Shown piece after piece: positions 23,932 to 35,300 of a DNA stretch of 64,000 nucleotides (positions within the stretch are counted from its first letter, which is position 1; each line of letters starts with the position of its first letter). The notes beneath the pieces are model-generated. The model was not told the DNA's origin. It saw only the letters and a program-made list of their open reading frames with translations, and did no database searches. Origin of the DNA: Zingiber officinale (taxonomy: Eukaryota; Streptophyta; Magnoliopsida; Zingiberales; Zingiberaceae); the NCBI RefSeq assembly GCF_018446385.1, contig NC_055992.1, positions 98,970,947 through 99,034,946 on the forward strand, written 5' to 3'. Both the position numbers and the translations under genes were made by a program.

Positions 23932-24599
23932 TAAAACGACGAGTTTAGTAAAATTCGTCGCTAACCAATGTGTATCTTAGCAGTGCATATATTAATCTTA
24001 ACGACATTTTATAGTATGTCGTTAATTTTAGCGGTGAATTATTAATAATCGTCGCCAAATATGGTTTACGACAAGTTTATTATGATGATCATAGCAACGA
24101 ATTGTTTTTGCCGCAAACGATTATTAGCGAAGAAATAATGAGTTTAGCTATGGAAAAATTTCGTAGCTAAATTTTGTTGTTCTTGTAGTTGATCTCAGAT
24201 AAAACTAATACCTCAAATTAAATATTACGAATATATAATAATGTACCTACTTATCCACGATCCATATTCTTCCATATCTAATATTGTAATTTGTTTATAG
24301 CTAATCATAAAAAATAAAATAAAATATTTTGCTCTCTATATATTAACTCACACAAGTTAAATATATGTGGAAGTGTTTTTTTTGGTTTAGATTATTTTTG
24401 TTTGTTAATTTATACAGTTCGTCCGACTAATTAATTTGAGAGAGGATGGGTTTAGTCCTATAATTTTTTTTTATTAGGGATAACAGTAAATCGGGAAGTA
24501 TTTATGAAGTGATATCTAGATGACCAATATTTTTAGGTATGTTTTTCACTTGAGCGAAAATACTTCTGCAATACCCCATAAGTGAAACTCAAATATTAA

Positions 24600-25600
24600 A
24601 TTTCTTAGTGATCCCGTTCGAAAGCAGAGAAGATGGTTCACTGGAAAGGTGACTCTGATGTTGACTGTTTGAAGACTTTGATTCAACAAAAAGTGACTCC
24701 GCAGTTCTTCGTATCAAAAGGAGTGTTAGTGGTCGGACCAAGGGGTCTCGATGTAGGCTCTCCAACATTTAAATCAGTGATTGAGTCGAATATATGAACA
24801 GTAGGATGAACAGTAGCTATGAGTGTATAAAATTACATATTATCACATACATCCATTTGTAGATGAAGACCCCCTTTTATAGTGTTATTATTTGTCTGTG
24901 CACGAATATTAAAGTATTTAAAAAACATGATAGACTATAAAGATATTCTAATACTTTTTCTAAAATGGATCCACAATCTCTGTGTTTGGCAGAGGAAGTT
25001 TCTACTATACAATTTGCATGCAGAATATTTTCTGTCATGCGTGGCATAAGACGTCAAAAAGAAATATGAGATCGTTGGATTGAGAGGTCGTATGCTTACA
25101 TGTCAAGCCGATTGAGTTCCTCCTATGACTTGATCGACAATCGCTGATAAGGATTTAGTCGATTGGACTTATAGAGTGTTGTCGACAACTCGTCATTCAC
25201 TCGACCTATTTGTTTAGCTAAAGGATTTAATCGGACCAGGCATCCATTCTGTTAGATTGGACTATAGATCCAATTGGCTAGACTACTCGACCTAGTTAAT
25301 TATAATCATGTTATTTTTCAATTGACAAATAAGTCTTTGCTCTAGAGAGTGATGACTCGTCTTGAGTTATTCGTCAATATTTAGAGACTCGACGTCCGAT
25401 ACACCCAATGGTCTGGTCAGATAACCTAATGGGCTCGACGTCCAACCGACCCAAATGGTCCGGTCAAATTACCTCTCGGCCACGATGATTGACCGTGCTG
25501 ACTTCAAAGATTGACCTTTTCTTGACTTTGACCGTCATGTCAATCAATCCTATTAACTTTTACCTAACTCGAAAACTCCGCATCATCAATTGTATGACTT
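24600..25600 (-). mobile_element. Possible gypsy-type LTR remnant (fossil)
   Basis: On the minus strand a TATA-like 'cactataaaaggggg' motif (about 24875-24889 on plus) lies in a GC-richer stretch with 'ctcgac' and 'gtccgac' words typical of the LTRs in this genome. There is no partner LTR and no coding domain. Boundaries are not defined; a solo LTR is the simplest reading. Confidence 0.35.
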
Positions 25601-25923
25601 AGTTATTTATTAGAGGGTCTGACTATTAAACCGTGATCCCACAAAAGTTTTTGTTTAGACTAATGGCTTAACATGAGATGTTTAAATTTTGTAAAACACC
25701 AGTAAACCCTTAATCAATCACACATACACACTGTAAGTAATTAATCACTAAAGTATTAATTAATTTGAATATTAATGAAAAATGGCGGGTTCGAATGGAT
25801 CCGTTCCCGGCAAATTCTTTCATTTTCTATGTACAAATAAATACTCAATACTTTTCTCTGTTCATTCAAAACCCTTCCTCGTCTCGCTTCCTCAAAAAAA
25901 AAAAACAGAGAGAGAGGGTTCCA

Positions 25924-26436
25924 ATGGCCGCTGGATTTTTCCATTGCTCGCTGCCAGCCTTGTGGGCCAGAAAGCGCCGGCGAACGGAGCGCCGTCGCTC
26001 TTCGCCTCCGCCGTCTCCTGTCCTCAGTCAAGATGAGGAGGACTGCATCCTCGGCCTCCTCAAGCTGTCGCGTTCCCCGCTCGCCCCTCACGGCGGGGTT
26101 CAGCAGCCGACAGAGCCAAAGCAACAGCCGGCGCTTCTTACCCGATCGTCGCCTCCGCCGACGATACAGCAGCAAGAGCAGTCTCTGCTCTTGTCCCCGG
26201 CGCTGAAACAGCATCGGAAGAAGGAGCCGCTTCCTCCTCCAACGCCTTCGACCGATGATCTGCGCCCCTACAAGTGTTCAGAATGCGGCAGAGGATTCAC
26301 TTCGTACCAGGCCCTCGGCGGCCACAAAAGCAGCCACCACCGGAAACGCCCAGCGCCTAGCCCCCTGTCGGAAAAGCAGCGGCACGTGAAGGCGAGAAGA
26401 TCAATAGCGATGCCATCGACTTCACTGGTGGAGTGA
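25924..26436 (+). CDS. C2H2 zinc finger protein, single QALGGH finger (ZAT-like)
   Basis: Intronless, 170 residues. The ATG at 25924 is chosen because a TATA-like 'acaaataaata' lies near 25830, so in-frame codons before it are probably upstream of or within the leader. Residues 38-48 ('EEDCILGLLKLSR') resemble the L-box of C1-type ZAT proteins. A plant C2H2 finger spans residues 116-138, 'YKCSECGRGFTSYQALGGHK', with Cys-x2-Cys, the QALGGH DNA-contact helix and the closing His pair. Basic clusters at 17-26 and 139-160 may be nuclear signals. ZAT proteins usually have two fingers and a C-terminal EAR (DLN) repressor motif. Here there is one finger, and the frame stops at TGA 26434-26436; an in-frame continuation contains 'LGIDFNQP', similar to a DLN box. 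Such genes act in stress and development as nuclear DNA-binding regulators; the exact target is unknown. Confidence 0.8.
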   Translation: MAAGFFHCSLPALWARKRRRTERRRSSPPPSPVLSQDEEDCILGLLKLSRSPLAPHGGVQQPTEPKQQPALLTRSSPPPTIQQQEQSLLLSPALKQHRKKEPLPPPTPSTDDLRPYKCSECGRGFTSYQALGGHKSSHHRKRPAPSPLSEKQRHVKARRSIAMPSTSLVE

Positions 26437-27247
26437 TCGCCGAAGCAGCAACTAGGCATCGATTTCAACCAGCCGGTGATAGTTGGCCGCCGATGAATCT
26501 CCTTCCTCTCTTCTCTGCTTTAATTTCAATTTAGGGCAATGAGTTTGATTCATTAATTTCTTGCTACTACAAAACTAATTGTTGTAGTTTCTGTTAATAT
26601 TTAAAAATGTTGTACATGATACAAAAACATTTATTCATTTATTTTTGATAATTTCGATGATCTATCTTTTGAAGGGGATAAAAAACATTTGAATGCGTTT
26701 CTGATTGATATTTCTATCTGTAATTGTTTAAAATGCGTTGGTTTTGATTTCCTATTATTGATTTCAGCATAGCTTTCACTTAATGCATAGCTAATTTCTA
26801 TCTACAATTTTTTATAATTTTAAAAATCAAGAGAAGTTTTACTAAATATTAATAAGGGCATTTGAACACCATCATTAATTTGAATGTTAACACACACTCA
26901 AATTCATATTTAGTCTTATTGTATATTAAATAAATAAAATAAATTTTAAATGTATACTTGTAATTCCATAATATTATTATTTTAAATATATTTATTACTA
27001 AAAAAAATTTATCTTCTCTTACCGGTGTTGTTTATTTAAAAATAAAATTTATTATAGATTTGAAAACAGTACAACCTAGAAAAAAAAATCATAGTTACAT
27101 AAAATTAAAATAACATATAAATTAAACGTTTGGAAATATATAAAAAACTAATTCCGGCATATTTTAAGAATTCACGAAATTTCTTAAACTAGCCGATTGG
27201 AATTTATCGATTTTTTTTATATAAAATTTAATCATTCAAAGACCATT

Positions 27248-27248
<1 letters not shown>
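26437..27248. other. Zinc finger gene 3' flank, AT-rich
   Basis: Contains the probable 3' UTR of the zinc finger gene and AT-rich spacer up to the TA microsatellite. No gene is seen. Confidence 0.5.

Positions 27249-27308
<60 letters not shown>
27249..27308. repeat. (TA)n microsatellite, about 28 units
   Basis: An uninterrupted TA run that stops at the left LTR. A short 'atatatataaaa' continues on the far side of the retrotransposon at 37614, so the element inserted into this microsatellite. Confidence 0.95.
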
Positions 27309-27309
<1 letters not shown>

Positions 27310-28123
27310 GATCCTGTCCGAATCGCTGAATCAACGAACGCTGGGTACGTGACGCTCTCCAAGCTGCTGACGTAGATCTCCGGCCGGTCGTACGGTGCTC
27401 TGGCGAACCTGCACAGAAATCGGGCCAGGAAGGGGTTCCCGGCGACGATTCTCCGACGCTCAAGTCAGGCAAAGCTCGACAACAAAGAAGTAGCTCCAAA
27501 TATTGTAAAATGCGTACCTCTGGTGAAATGCAAAGCTCCTTATATAGAGCTGGGGAGGAGCTCAGGCACACATACCTAAGCAAACACGTGTCCTCAGCCC
27601 ATAACCCAGTAAGGGCCTGTCAGCAATTAGCTTACCTGACACCATACTGCTACAGTCCAAGCATGTCTTCGATGGGACAACGGCACCCCTTGTCGTCAGA
27701 TTTGGAGTATGGCCGGATTATAAAGCATGCCCGCTGTCATAATATGTCCTTTGTCCTTTTCTCCTTACTCCCTGTCGGGCGTCCGACCGGCCAGCACTTG
27801 CCTTACGTCCGGTCGACCATATATAGTCATCTACTTGGGAGATACTCGGTGATGTGCTTTGTGGAAACTGTTAGCAATATGTTACCTTATGTCTTCGGCT
27901 GAGCGTGCCATCCGCTCAGCCTTACAATCCTGTTCGACGAGCGTCGGAACCCTAACTCCCCGCCGGGTGCCTTTGACTCCGCTGGGACCTCGCTCGGTCG
28001 ACCGGTCTCCTCTTCTCCGGTCGGCCGACCGATCCCCTCTTCTCCGGTCGGTCGTTCGGCCCTTTGACTTCCACGTGGCATTGACTTCCCTCAACCGAAG
28101 TGCCTCTTCTTATCGTCGGATCA
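27309..28123 (-). repeat. 3' LTR of the Tat-like element
   Basis: 815 bp, collinear with 36803-37613 throughout. In element orientation it starts TGATCC at 28123 and ends GGATCA at 27309, with the inverted dinucleotide ends TG/CA. It follows the polypurine tract directly. Confidence 0.93.
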
Positions 28124-28140
28124 CTTGCCTCCCCTTCAAG
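28124..28140 (-). other. Polypurine tract next to the 3' LTR
   Basis: On the minus strand 'cttgaaggggaggcaag' abuts the TGATCC start of the 3' LTR. This is the expected plus-strand priming site and independently supports the minus orientation. Confidence 0.8.
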
Positions 28141-28483
28141 TCTAGTCGAAAGAGGCGATTAGTCCGACTGACTGGACCGTCAGTTGAGCCGAGCGGCGCG
28201 CTGCCACAACCATCCGCTCGGAAACCAAGGGTAGCCAAAAGGCCAGTCAACGCCACCGTTACTCAGCATCTTTTCGAATTTTCCGCCAATCTTCATCATT
28301 AAGGTCTAGCACGCGCGCATTAAATGTGTTCCAGTGGTTGAATGCCACGTGGCGATGCTGTCGTCATCGTATGGCGGCGGCATGGTGTCCTGATGGATCG
28401 AGGTGGTTCGAAATGAACGGCACGATGAGTACTCCGATTCTCGCGACCTGGATCCAACGGTGGAGGCCGCTCGGGCTCTACCC

Positions 28484-28490
28484 TATAAAA
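28484..28490 (+). promoter_or_regulatory. TATA box for the antisense extra gene
   Basis: 'tataaaa' in a GC-rich context, about 270 bases before the ATG at 28762 and outside the LTR. It points opposite to gag-pol, so the extra gene appears to have its own promoter. Confidence 0.65.
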
Positions 28491-28761
28491 AGCTTCGTTC
28501 TCTCTTCGCCGCACTATTGCTCTCGCGTGCCTTCAACTTCTCGCGTTCCAGTTCCCCGGCGATCTCCTTCTTCTGGTTTCGGCAATCTCCGATGCTCTTT
28601 TCTTCAATCTTCCTCTTCGTTGCAAGGTTCTCTTTCTTTCCCTCTTTGCTTCCGGTGTTTTCTTTACATTTCCTTCCAAGTTTCCATCTTCGGGACACTG
28701 TTCTATTGCCATTTTGCTTTTATCTTCTGCTTCGTCTTTTTTGGTTTCGTCCTCTCGGATA

Positions 28762-31000
28762 ATGGCTAGTTCTTCTCATCCTGAAGACCAATCCCTCGAC
28801 CCTTGGTACACCACCCTGCAGTCACGATTCGATCGGCGTGACTTTGATATTCTGACCGATAATTTTGAAATCCCCGGTGATTTTGAACTTCTGTTAGCCG
28901 GTCCCTCCGCTCGGCCACACAAGCCGCCGCGCAGAGCTTTCTGTGTCTTCCGTGACCAGTTTACTGCCGGTCTGCGTTTCCCTGTACATCACTTCATTGT
29001 AGATGTTTGTAACTTTTTTGGTGTTCCGCTCGGCAGTCTAGTACCCAACACCTTTCGCCTTCTCTGTGGTGTTGTTGTTTTGTTCAAGATCCACAACATC
29101 CCCCTCCGACCAGAGGTCTTTAATTATTTCTATTACCCCAAGCAGTCCGAGCCGGGCACCTTCATGTTCCAAGCTCGGCCCGGCTTAGTCTTCTTTAATA
29201 AACTGCCTTCTTCCAATAAACATTGGAAGGAGTATTTTTTCTATATTCGTATGCCCGATCAGGCCAATTTCCGGACCAAGTGGCAGGTCGACCTACCCCC
29301 CACTCCTGAGCTGAAGAAGTTCAAGACCCGACCGGACTACCTCCATGCTGCAAATATGCTAGCCGGTCTGCGGCTTGACATCAATAAGCTTCTGCACGAA
29401 GGAGTGATGTACATCTTCGGCCTGAGTCTCATACGGACTCCTCTTCCGAGCAGCTTCGTTAAGAATTTTACTTGGGCATATACTTTGATTGCTAACTGAT
29501 TTCTCTTCTTTCCTTTGCAGCGGACATCGTCATGGAGTCGGTAATGACCGGCATTTTGAAAAAAAAGGCGGCAGTGCTCGAAGCCGCGGCAGCAAAGGAG
29601 ATGGAGGCGCTCGACATCCAGCCGGTCGGCTCGCATGAAGGGGAGAGCGGGACTCATGAAGAGTCAGCCGCTCAGGCCTCTCAGCAGAATGTGGCAAGTG
29701 GAGCCACCCCCAGCGGAGGACCAACTGTCCAAGAAGAAGGTTCCGCTCGGGAAGAGGGACAACCCGGCTCGAAGAGGCGCCGAGTGGAGACTCCAGTCCG
29801 ATCGGCTACGTCTGTCGTTCAACCGTCCGCCCGAGCTACTACACGTGCTCGCGGCAAGGCTCCAGAGGTCGAAGCTATTTCGTCTGACCGGACGCCCTCT
29901 GAATGGGACGAGCCGGCAGCCCCTATTGAGGCTATTCATGTCAACACCCTTCCGCCTGCTCCTCAACCAGTCCAGCGTTCAACTATCCTATCTCAATTTT
30001 CGGCGCCGGCCTCTGATCCTCTTCCGACCGCCGGTCGGATGACCCCCGGTCATGGCCGCACTGTACGGGTCACTCTTCATCTCCCGACTGAAGAGCTGCT
30101 GCCAGAGGCCGACCGCCCAACCGCACCCGAGCACACCATCACCTTGAAGGGGCCCCTAGCTGAGATGTGGGCCGACGCTCGGGCGCGCGTCGCGCTGATC
30201 CCCCTCCGAAATTTGGCCAATAGCCACATGCAGGAAGCCACGGGGGTAAGTTTGTTTTCTTCGAAGTTTGGTATGCATTATCTCCGCTCGGCCACTAACA
30301 ACTTCTAATTTTCTCTCGCCAGAGATGGGTGGAGGAGATAGCTGTCTCCAACCGCCTGACGATGGTGGACGAGGAATTAAGACAACTGATGGCGGCTAGC
30401 GGTTCGTCCGGCTCTCAAGGCCCTTCGTATGCTGAGCTGCAAAAGGAGCTGAAGAAAGCTCAAGATTTGTTGGCGGCCGAGCAGAAGAAGTCGGCCGATC
30501 AGGCCCACGCCTTGGCCGAGTCCGAGCGACAGGTCAAATCGCTCGACACAAAAATAACCCTAGCCACTACTCGCAAAAACACGGCCATCTCCAATCTGGA
30601 GAAAAAGAATGTGGAGGCTCGGGGCCTAGAGCAGAAAGTAAAGGGGCTGATGGACCAGCTCGATGGCGAGAAAGCAGGTCGCTCGGCTGAGGCACTGAAG
30701 CATATAGACGAGCTGAAAACTCTGCAGGAGTCCTTCGACGTGTCTCAATTGGCCTTCAAAGAATACCAAGAGGCTGAGCCGAGCTGGGTCACCGCCCTGA
30801 GACAGAATTACATCCGCTCGCCCGAATTTTCAGAGAAGGTTTGTGAGCGGATGTACACTGCCTTTGACCTCGCCATGACCGCCACCACCGCATATTTGAA
30901 GTCCAAGGGGCAACTTCCCGAGTCCTTCGCCATCCCGGCTGCAGATCAAGTGGCGCTTCTTGACAATATCCCCAAGGATCTTTATGATTATTTAGAGTAG
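28762..31000 (+). CDS. Extra gene (aORF) of the Tat-like element, antisense to gag-pol
   Basis: Three long open segments run on the plus strand: from the ATG at 28762 to about 29450, 29521-30245, and 30323-31000. The spacer 30246-30322 is a good intron (donor 'gggGTAAGT', pyrimidine tract and AG, phase 0). The first spacer ends with a branch-like 'gctaactgat' and a strong acceptor at 29520; its donor is not resolved. The first segment ('FCVFRDQFTAGLRFPVHHF', 'NTFRLLCGVVVLFKIH') resembles the plant 'putative gypsy type transposon' domain (Transposase_28). The middle is low-complexity, rich in Ala, Pro, Glu and Arg. The third is a long coiled coil ('ELQKELKKAQDLLAAEQKK' onward) with a helical tail. 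Extra ORFs between pol and the 3' LTR are known in Tat elements; their function is unknown. It looks more intact than gag-pol. Confidence 0.75.
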
Positions 31001-31340
31001 AAGCTTAAATGTAATCTAGCCGTTCGGCTATGAACTACCCCCTTTTTGTAATTTGGCTGCTCGGCCTTATTTTCTTTAATGTAATCTCCTTTTGCTTGTT
31101 GTTTCTTTGATATGATATCTCGAATCGAAGTTTATCTGTGTGCCGACCGCCCGCCTTTTATCACACTTAGATGCCGATCGTTCGCTAAATATGTAACGTT
31201 CCCCTTAGCAGAGATCGTTGGCTAGATACTAATGAAGTACCTTCGGGTATAGAGCCGAGCGGATCGGATACAGGAGCGGTCGAACGATATTGACGCTTTG
31301 ATAACAGAATTCCTTGGACACTTGCCGTCCTTATTGCCCT

Positions 31341-32236
31341 CTTATGCTCAGAGGGTTTATAGACGCCGGCTCGTCTCTCGATTTTTAACGTCGGAGCTCG
31401 ACGGTCTTCCGCTCGGAGGGGTTATAGACGCCGGCTCGTCTCTCGATTTTTAACGTCAGAGCTCGACGGTCTTCCGCTCGGAGAGTTTATAGATGCCGGC
31501 TCGTCTCTCGATTTTTAACGTCGGAGCTCGACGATCTTCCGCTCGGAGGGTTTATAGACGCCGGCACGTCTCTCGATTTTTAACGTCGGAGCTCGACTGT
31601 CTTCCGCTCGGAGGGTTAATAGACGCCAGCTCGTCTCTCGATTTTTAACGTCGGAGCTCGACGGTCTTCCGCTCGGAGGGTTTATAGACGCCGGCACGTC
31701 TCTCGATTTTTAACGTCGGAGCTCGACGGTCTTCCGCTCGGAGGGTTTATAGACGTCGGCTCGTCTCGATTTTAACGTCGAGCTCGACGGTCTTCCGCCG
31801 GAGGGTTTATAGACGCCGGCTCGTCTCGATTTTAACGTCGAGCTCGGCGGTCTTCCGCCGGAGAGTTTATAGACGCTCTCTCGATTTTTAACGTCGAGCT
31901 CGACGGTCTTCCTTCGGAGGGTTTATAGGCCACTCGTCTCTCGATTTTTAACGTCTTAGCTCGACGGTCTTCCGCTCGGAGGGTTTATAGACGCCGGCTC
32001 GTCTCTCGATTTTTAACGTCAGAGCTCGACGGTCTTCCGCTCGGAGAGTTTATAGACGCCGGCTCGTCTCTAGATTTTTAACGTCGGAGCTCGACGATCT
32101 TCCGCTCGGAGGGTTTATAGACGCCGGCACGTCTCTCGATTTTTAACGTCGGAGCTCGACTGTCTTCCGCTCGGAGGGTTAATAGACGCCAGCTCGTCTC
32201 TCGATTTTTAACGTCGGAGCTCGACGACCTTCAAGG
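31341..32236. repeat. 66-bp tandem array inside the Tat-like element, about 14 units
   Basis: The unit begins 'gggtttatagacgccggctc', passes through 'gatttttaacgtcggagctc' and ends 'ggtcttccgctcggag'. Most units are 66 bp; several between about 31740 and 31980 are shorter. A three-unit block with private variants ('gacgatctt', 'ggcacgtc', 'gactgtctt', 'ggttaatag', 'cgccagctc') occurs at about 31480-31660 and again at 32046-32230, so the array grew by a block duplication of about 566 bp. It separates the antisense extra gene from pol. Confidence 0.92.
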
Positions 32237-32350
32237 CTAAGTTGAACATTGCCGTTCGGCGAAGCTATTTGTCATCCTTTATCTTTTTGCTGCATGCATT
32301 ACAAGTACATAGGCGACCACAACGTATGCAAGATTACATCAGCGCACCTC

Positions 32351-35300
32351 TTACCCAGCTCGGTACGGCTGGAGATGATTCGCGCTCCATGGTCGATCCA
32401 GCTGCCGGTCGTTTTCATCCTCCAAATAATAAGCGCCCGAGCGGAGCTTTTCGATGATTTTGAAGGGCCCCGCCCAAGGAGCTTCCAGCTTGCCAACGTC
32501 GCCAACCGACTTTACTTTCTTCCAGACAAGGTCACCAACCTGGAACGATCGGGGAATTACGCGCCGGTTGTAATTTTGCTTCATCCATTGTCGGTACGCC
32601 ATCAGCCGGACGGACGCCTTGGCTCGCTCTTCTTCGACCAGATCCAGCTCCATGTTCCTCCGCTCGGCGTTATCATCATCATAACTCTGGATCCGGACAG
32701 ACTCTACGCCGACTTCGACATGAATAACTGCTTCGCCGCCATACACCAGATGGAACGGCGTGACGTCCGTGCCCTCCTTCGGGGTCGTTCGGATGGCCTA
32801 TAGGATGCCTGACACTTCATCCACCCAGCTTCCTCCCAAATGGTCGAGCCGAGTGCGCAAAATGAGAAGAATTTCCCGATTGGCTACTTCAGCTTGACCG
32901 TTACTTTGGGGATACGCCACGGACGTGAAGTGTTGCTCGATGCCATAGCTTTTGCACCAATCTTCGAGCAACTTTCCCGCGAATTGCCGCCCATTGTCGG
33001 AGATGAGTCGGCGGGGGATGCCGAACCGGCAGATGATATGTTGCCAAATAAACTTCTTGACCATCTGCTCGGTGATCCTGGCCAGTGGCTCGGCTTCCAC
33101 CCATTTGGAAAAATAATCGACAGCCACTAGTAGAAATTTCCTCTGCCCGGTCGCCATAGGAAACGGACCCACGATATCCATTCCCCATTGGTTGAACGGA
33201 CATGACACGGTAGTTGCCTTCATTTCCTCCGCCGGTCGGTGGGAGAAGTTATGGTACTTCTGGCAAGAAAGGCACGTCGTCATGGTCTGAGCGGCGTCTG
33301 CTTGCAGGGTTGGCCAAAAGTATCCGGCCAGCAGGATCTTCTTAGCCAGCGATCGTCCGCCCGGATGCCCTCCGCACGATCCTTGATGCACTTCTTGGAG
33401 GATGTACGCCGCGTCTTCTGAGCTTACGCATTTCAACAGCGGGCGGGAGAAGACCTTCTTGTAGAGCTGGTCTCCAATAAGCGTGAACCGACCGGCTCTC
33501 CTTCTTAATTGCTGGGCTGCTTCCCGATCGGATGGTGTTGCCCCCGATCGAAGAAACTCCATGATGGTTGTTCTCCAGTCGCTCGGAAACTCGAGGCCTT
33601 CCATCCGATCGACGTGTGCCACCAAAGATACTTGCTCAATAGGCTGCTGTATGACGACCTGCGTTATTGAACTTGCGAGTTTGGCTAACTCATCTGCAGC
33701 CTGGTTTTCCGCTCGGGGTTCAAATATGTCTTCAAATCTTCGAACGCCCGATCACATTCTTCGTCCCAGTGAAATTTAGTGGCTTTGCGCAAGATTTTGA
33801 AAAAAGGTAAGGCCCGGTCGGTAGTCTTGGAGATGAATCTGGACAGAGCAGTTATCCGACCGGTCAAGCGCTGCACTTCCCTCAGATTTCTTGGGGGCGG
33901 CATATCTTGTAGGGCTTTCACTTTGCTGGGATTTGCCTCGATGCCCCGCTCGGTCACTATGTAGCCCAAGAAACGCCCGCCCTTGGCTCCGAACAGACAT
34001 TTCTGGGGGTTGAGCTTAACTCCATACATCCTCAGTGTTCTGAAAGTCTCTTCCATGTCTCCAAAGAGATCGACCGCTCGGACGGACTTGATGAGAATGT
34101 CGTCCACGTATACTTCCAGATTTCGCCCGATCTACTCTTTGAACACTTTGTTCATCAATCGCTGATAAGTGGCTCCCGCGTTCTTTAGTCCGAACGACAT
34201 CACATTATAGCAATAGGTGTCGTTGGCTGTAACGAAGCTGACTTTTTCTTGGTCTTCTCGGGCGAGCGGCACTTGATGATAGCCTTGATATGCGTCGAGC
34301 ATGCATATCAACTTGCAGTCGGCCGTAGAATCCACCAGCTGATCGATCCGGGGCAGAGGATAAAAATCTTTCGGGCACGCCTTGTTAAGGTCCCGGAAAT
34401 CGATGCACACTCTCCATTTATTGCCTGGCTTGGAGACTAGTACCACGTTCGCCAGCCAGCTAGGGAACTGGACCTCGCGTATGTGGCCGGCCTCCAAGAG
34501 TTTCTCGACCTCCGTCCGGATGATTGCATTCTGTTCGGCCCTGAAGTCCCTCTTTCTCTGCTTCACCGGCCGAGCGTCCGGTCGGACGTGGAGCTCATGC
34601 TGCGCTATACTCAGTGAAATTCCGGGCACCTCATGCGTCGACCAGACGAAGACATCACGGTTTCTCTGGAGGCATTTGATCACTTCCTCTTTCTGGTTGG
34701 CCTCCAGATCGGCCGCAATGAACGTTGTGGCCTCCGATCGGGTCGGGTGAATCTGCACTTCCTCTTTTTCTTCATAAACCAAAGAGGGAGGTTTTTCAGT
34801 TATAGCGTTCACCTCAATCCGGGGCGTTTTCCGAGCGGCATTGGATTCTGCTCGGACCATCTCAACGTAGCATCACCGAGCCGCTAGTTGATCTCCTCGT
34901 ACTTCTCCTACCTTGTCTTCTACTGAGAACTAGATTTTCTGGTGGAAGGTGGAGACGGTCGCTCGGAACTCACTTAGAGCCGGTCGTCCCAATATGACAT
35001 TGTACGCCGACGGAGAGAGTCCACTATGACGAGGTTTGCAGTCCGCGTCCTTCTGAGCGGCTCCTCTCCCAGCGATATGGCCAGCCGGATCTGTCCGACC
35101 GGCTGAACTTCATTGCCCGTAAACCCGTAAAGGGGGGTTGTCATGGGCAGCAGCTCGGCTCGGTCAATTTATAGTTGATCGAAGGCCATTTTGAACATGA
35201 TTTTGACCGAGCTTCCTGTGTCAATAAAAATGCGGTGTATTGTGTAATTGGCTATTACCGCTTTGATGAGAAGAGCGTCGTCATGGGGGACTTCAACTCC

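Larger units (their letters stand above)
21699..24191. mobile_element. CACTA-like (CMC) non-autonomous DNA transposon
   Basis: The left edge 'cacaagaaataagg' and the right edge 'gttcttgtagt' (reverse complement 'actacaagaac') are worn versions of the CACTACAAGAA end of plant CACTA elements. Both subterminal regions (21720-21890 and 23935-24180) carry many direct and inverted copies of 'tagcgacgaattt' type words, the usual subterminal pattern. An internal hairpin with 23-bp arms at 23421-23443 and 23468-23490 uses the same words. No transposase frame is present. A MITE (23570-23931) is nested inside, and an exon-like segment lies at 23022-23159. The degenerate ends suggest it is no longer mobile. 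Confidence 0.7.

Noticed and set aside
27309-28140. Plus-strand orientation of the large retrotransposon
   Set aside because: The TATA box at 28484 and the plus-strand gene first suggested it, but the primer-binding site, polypurine tract and gag-pol all show the element lies on the minus strand.
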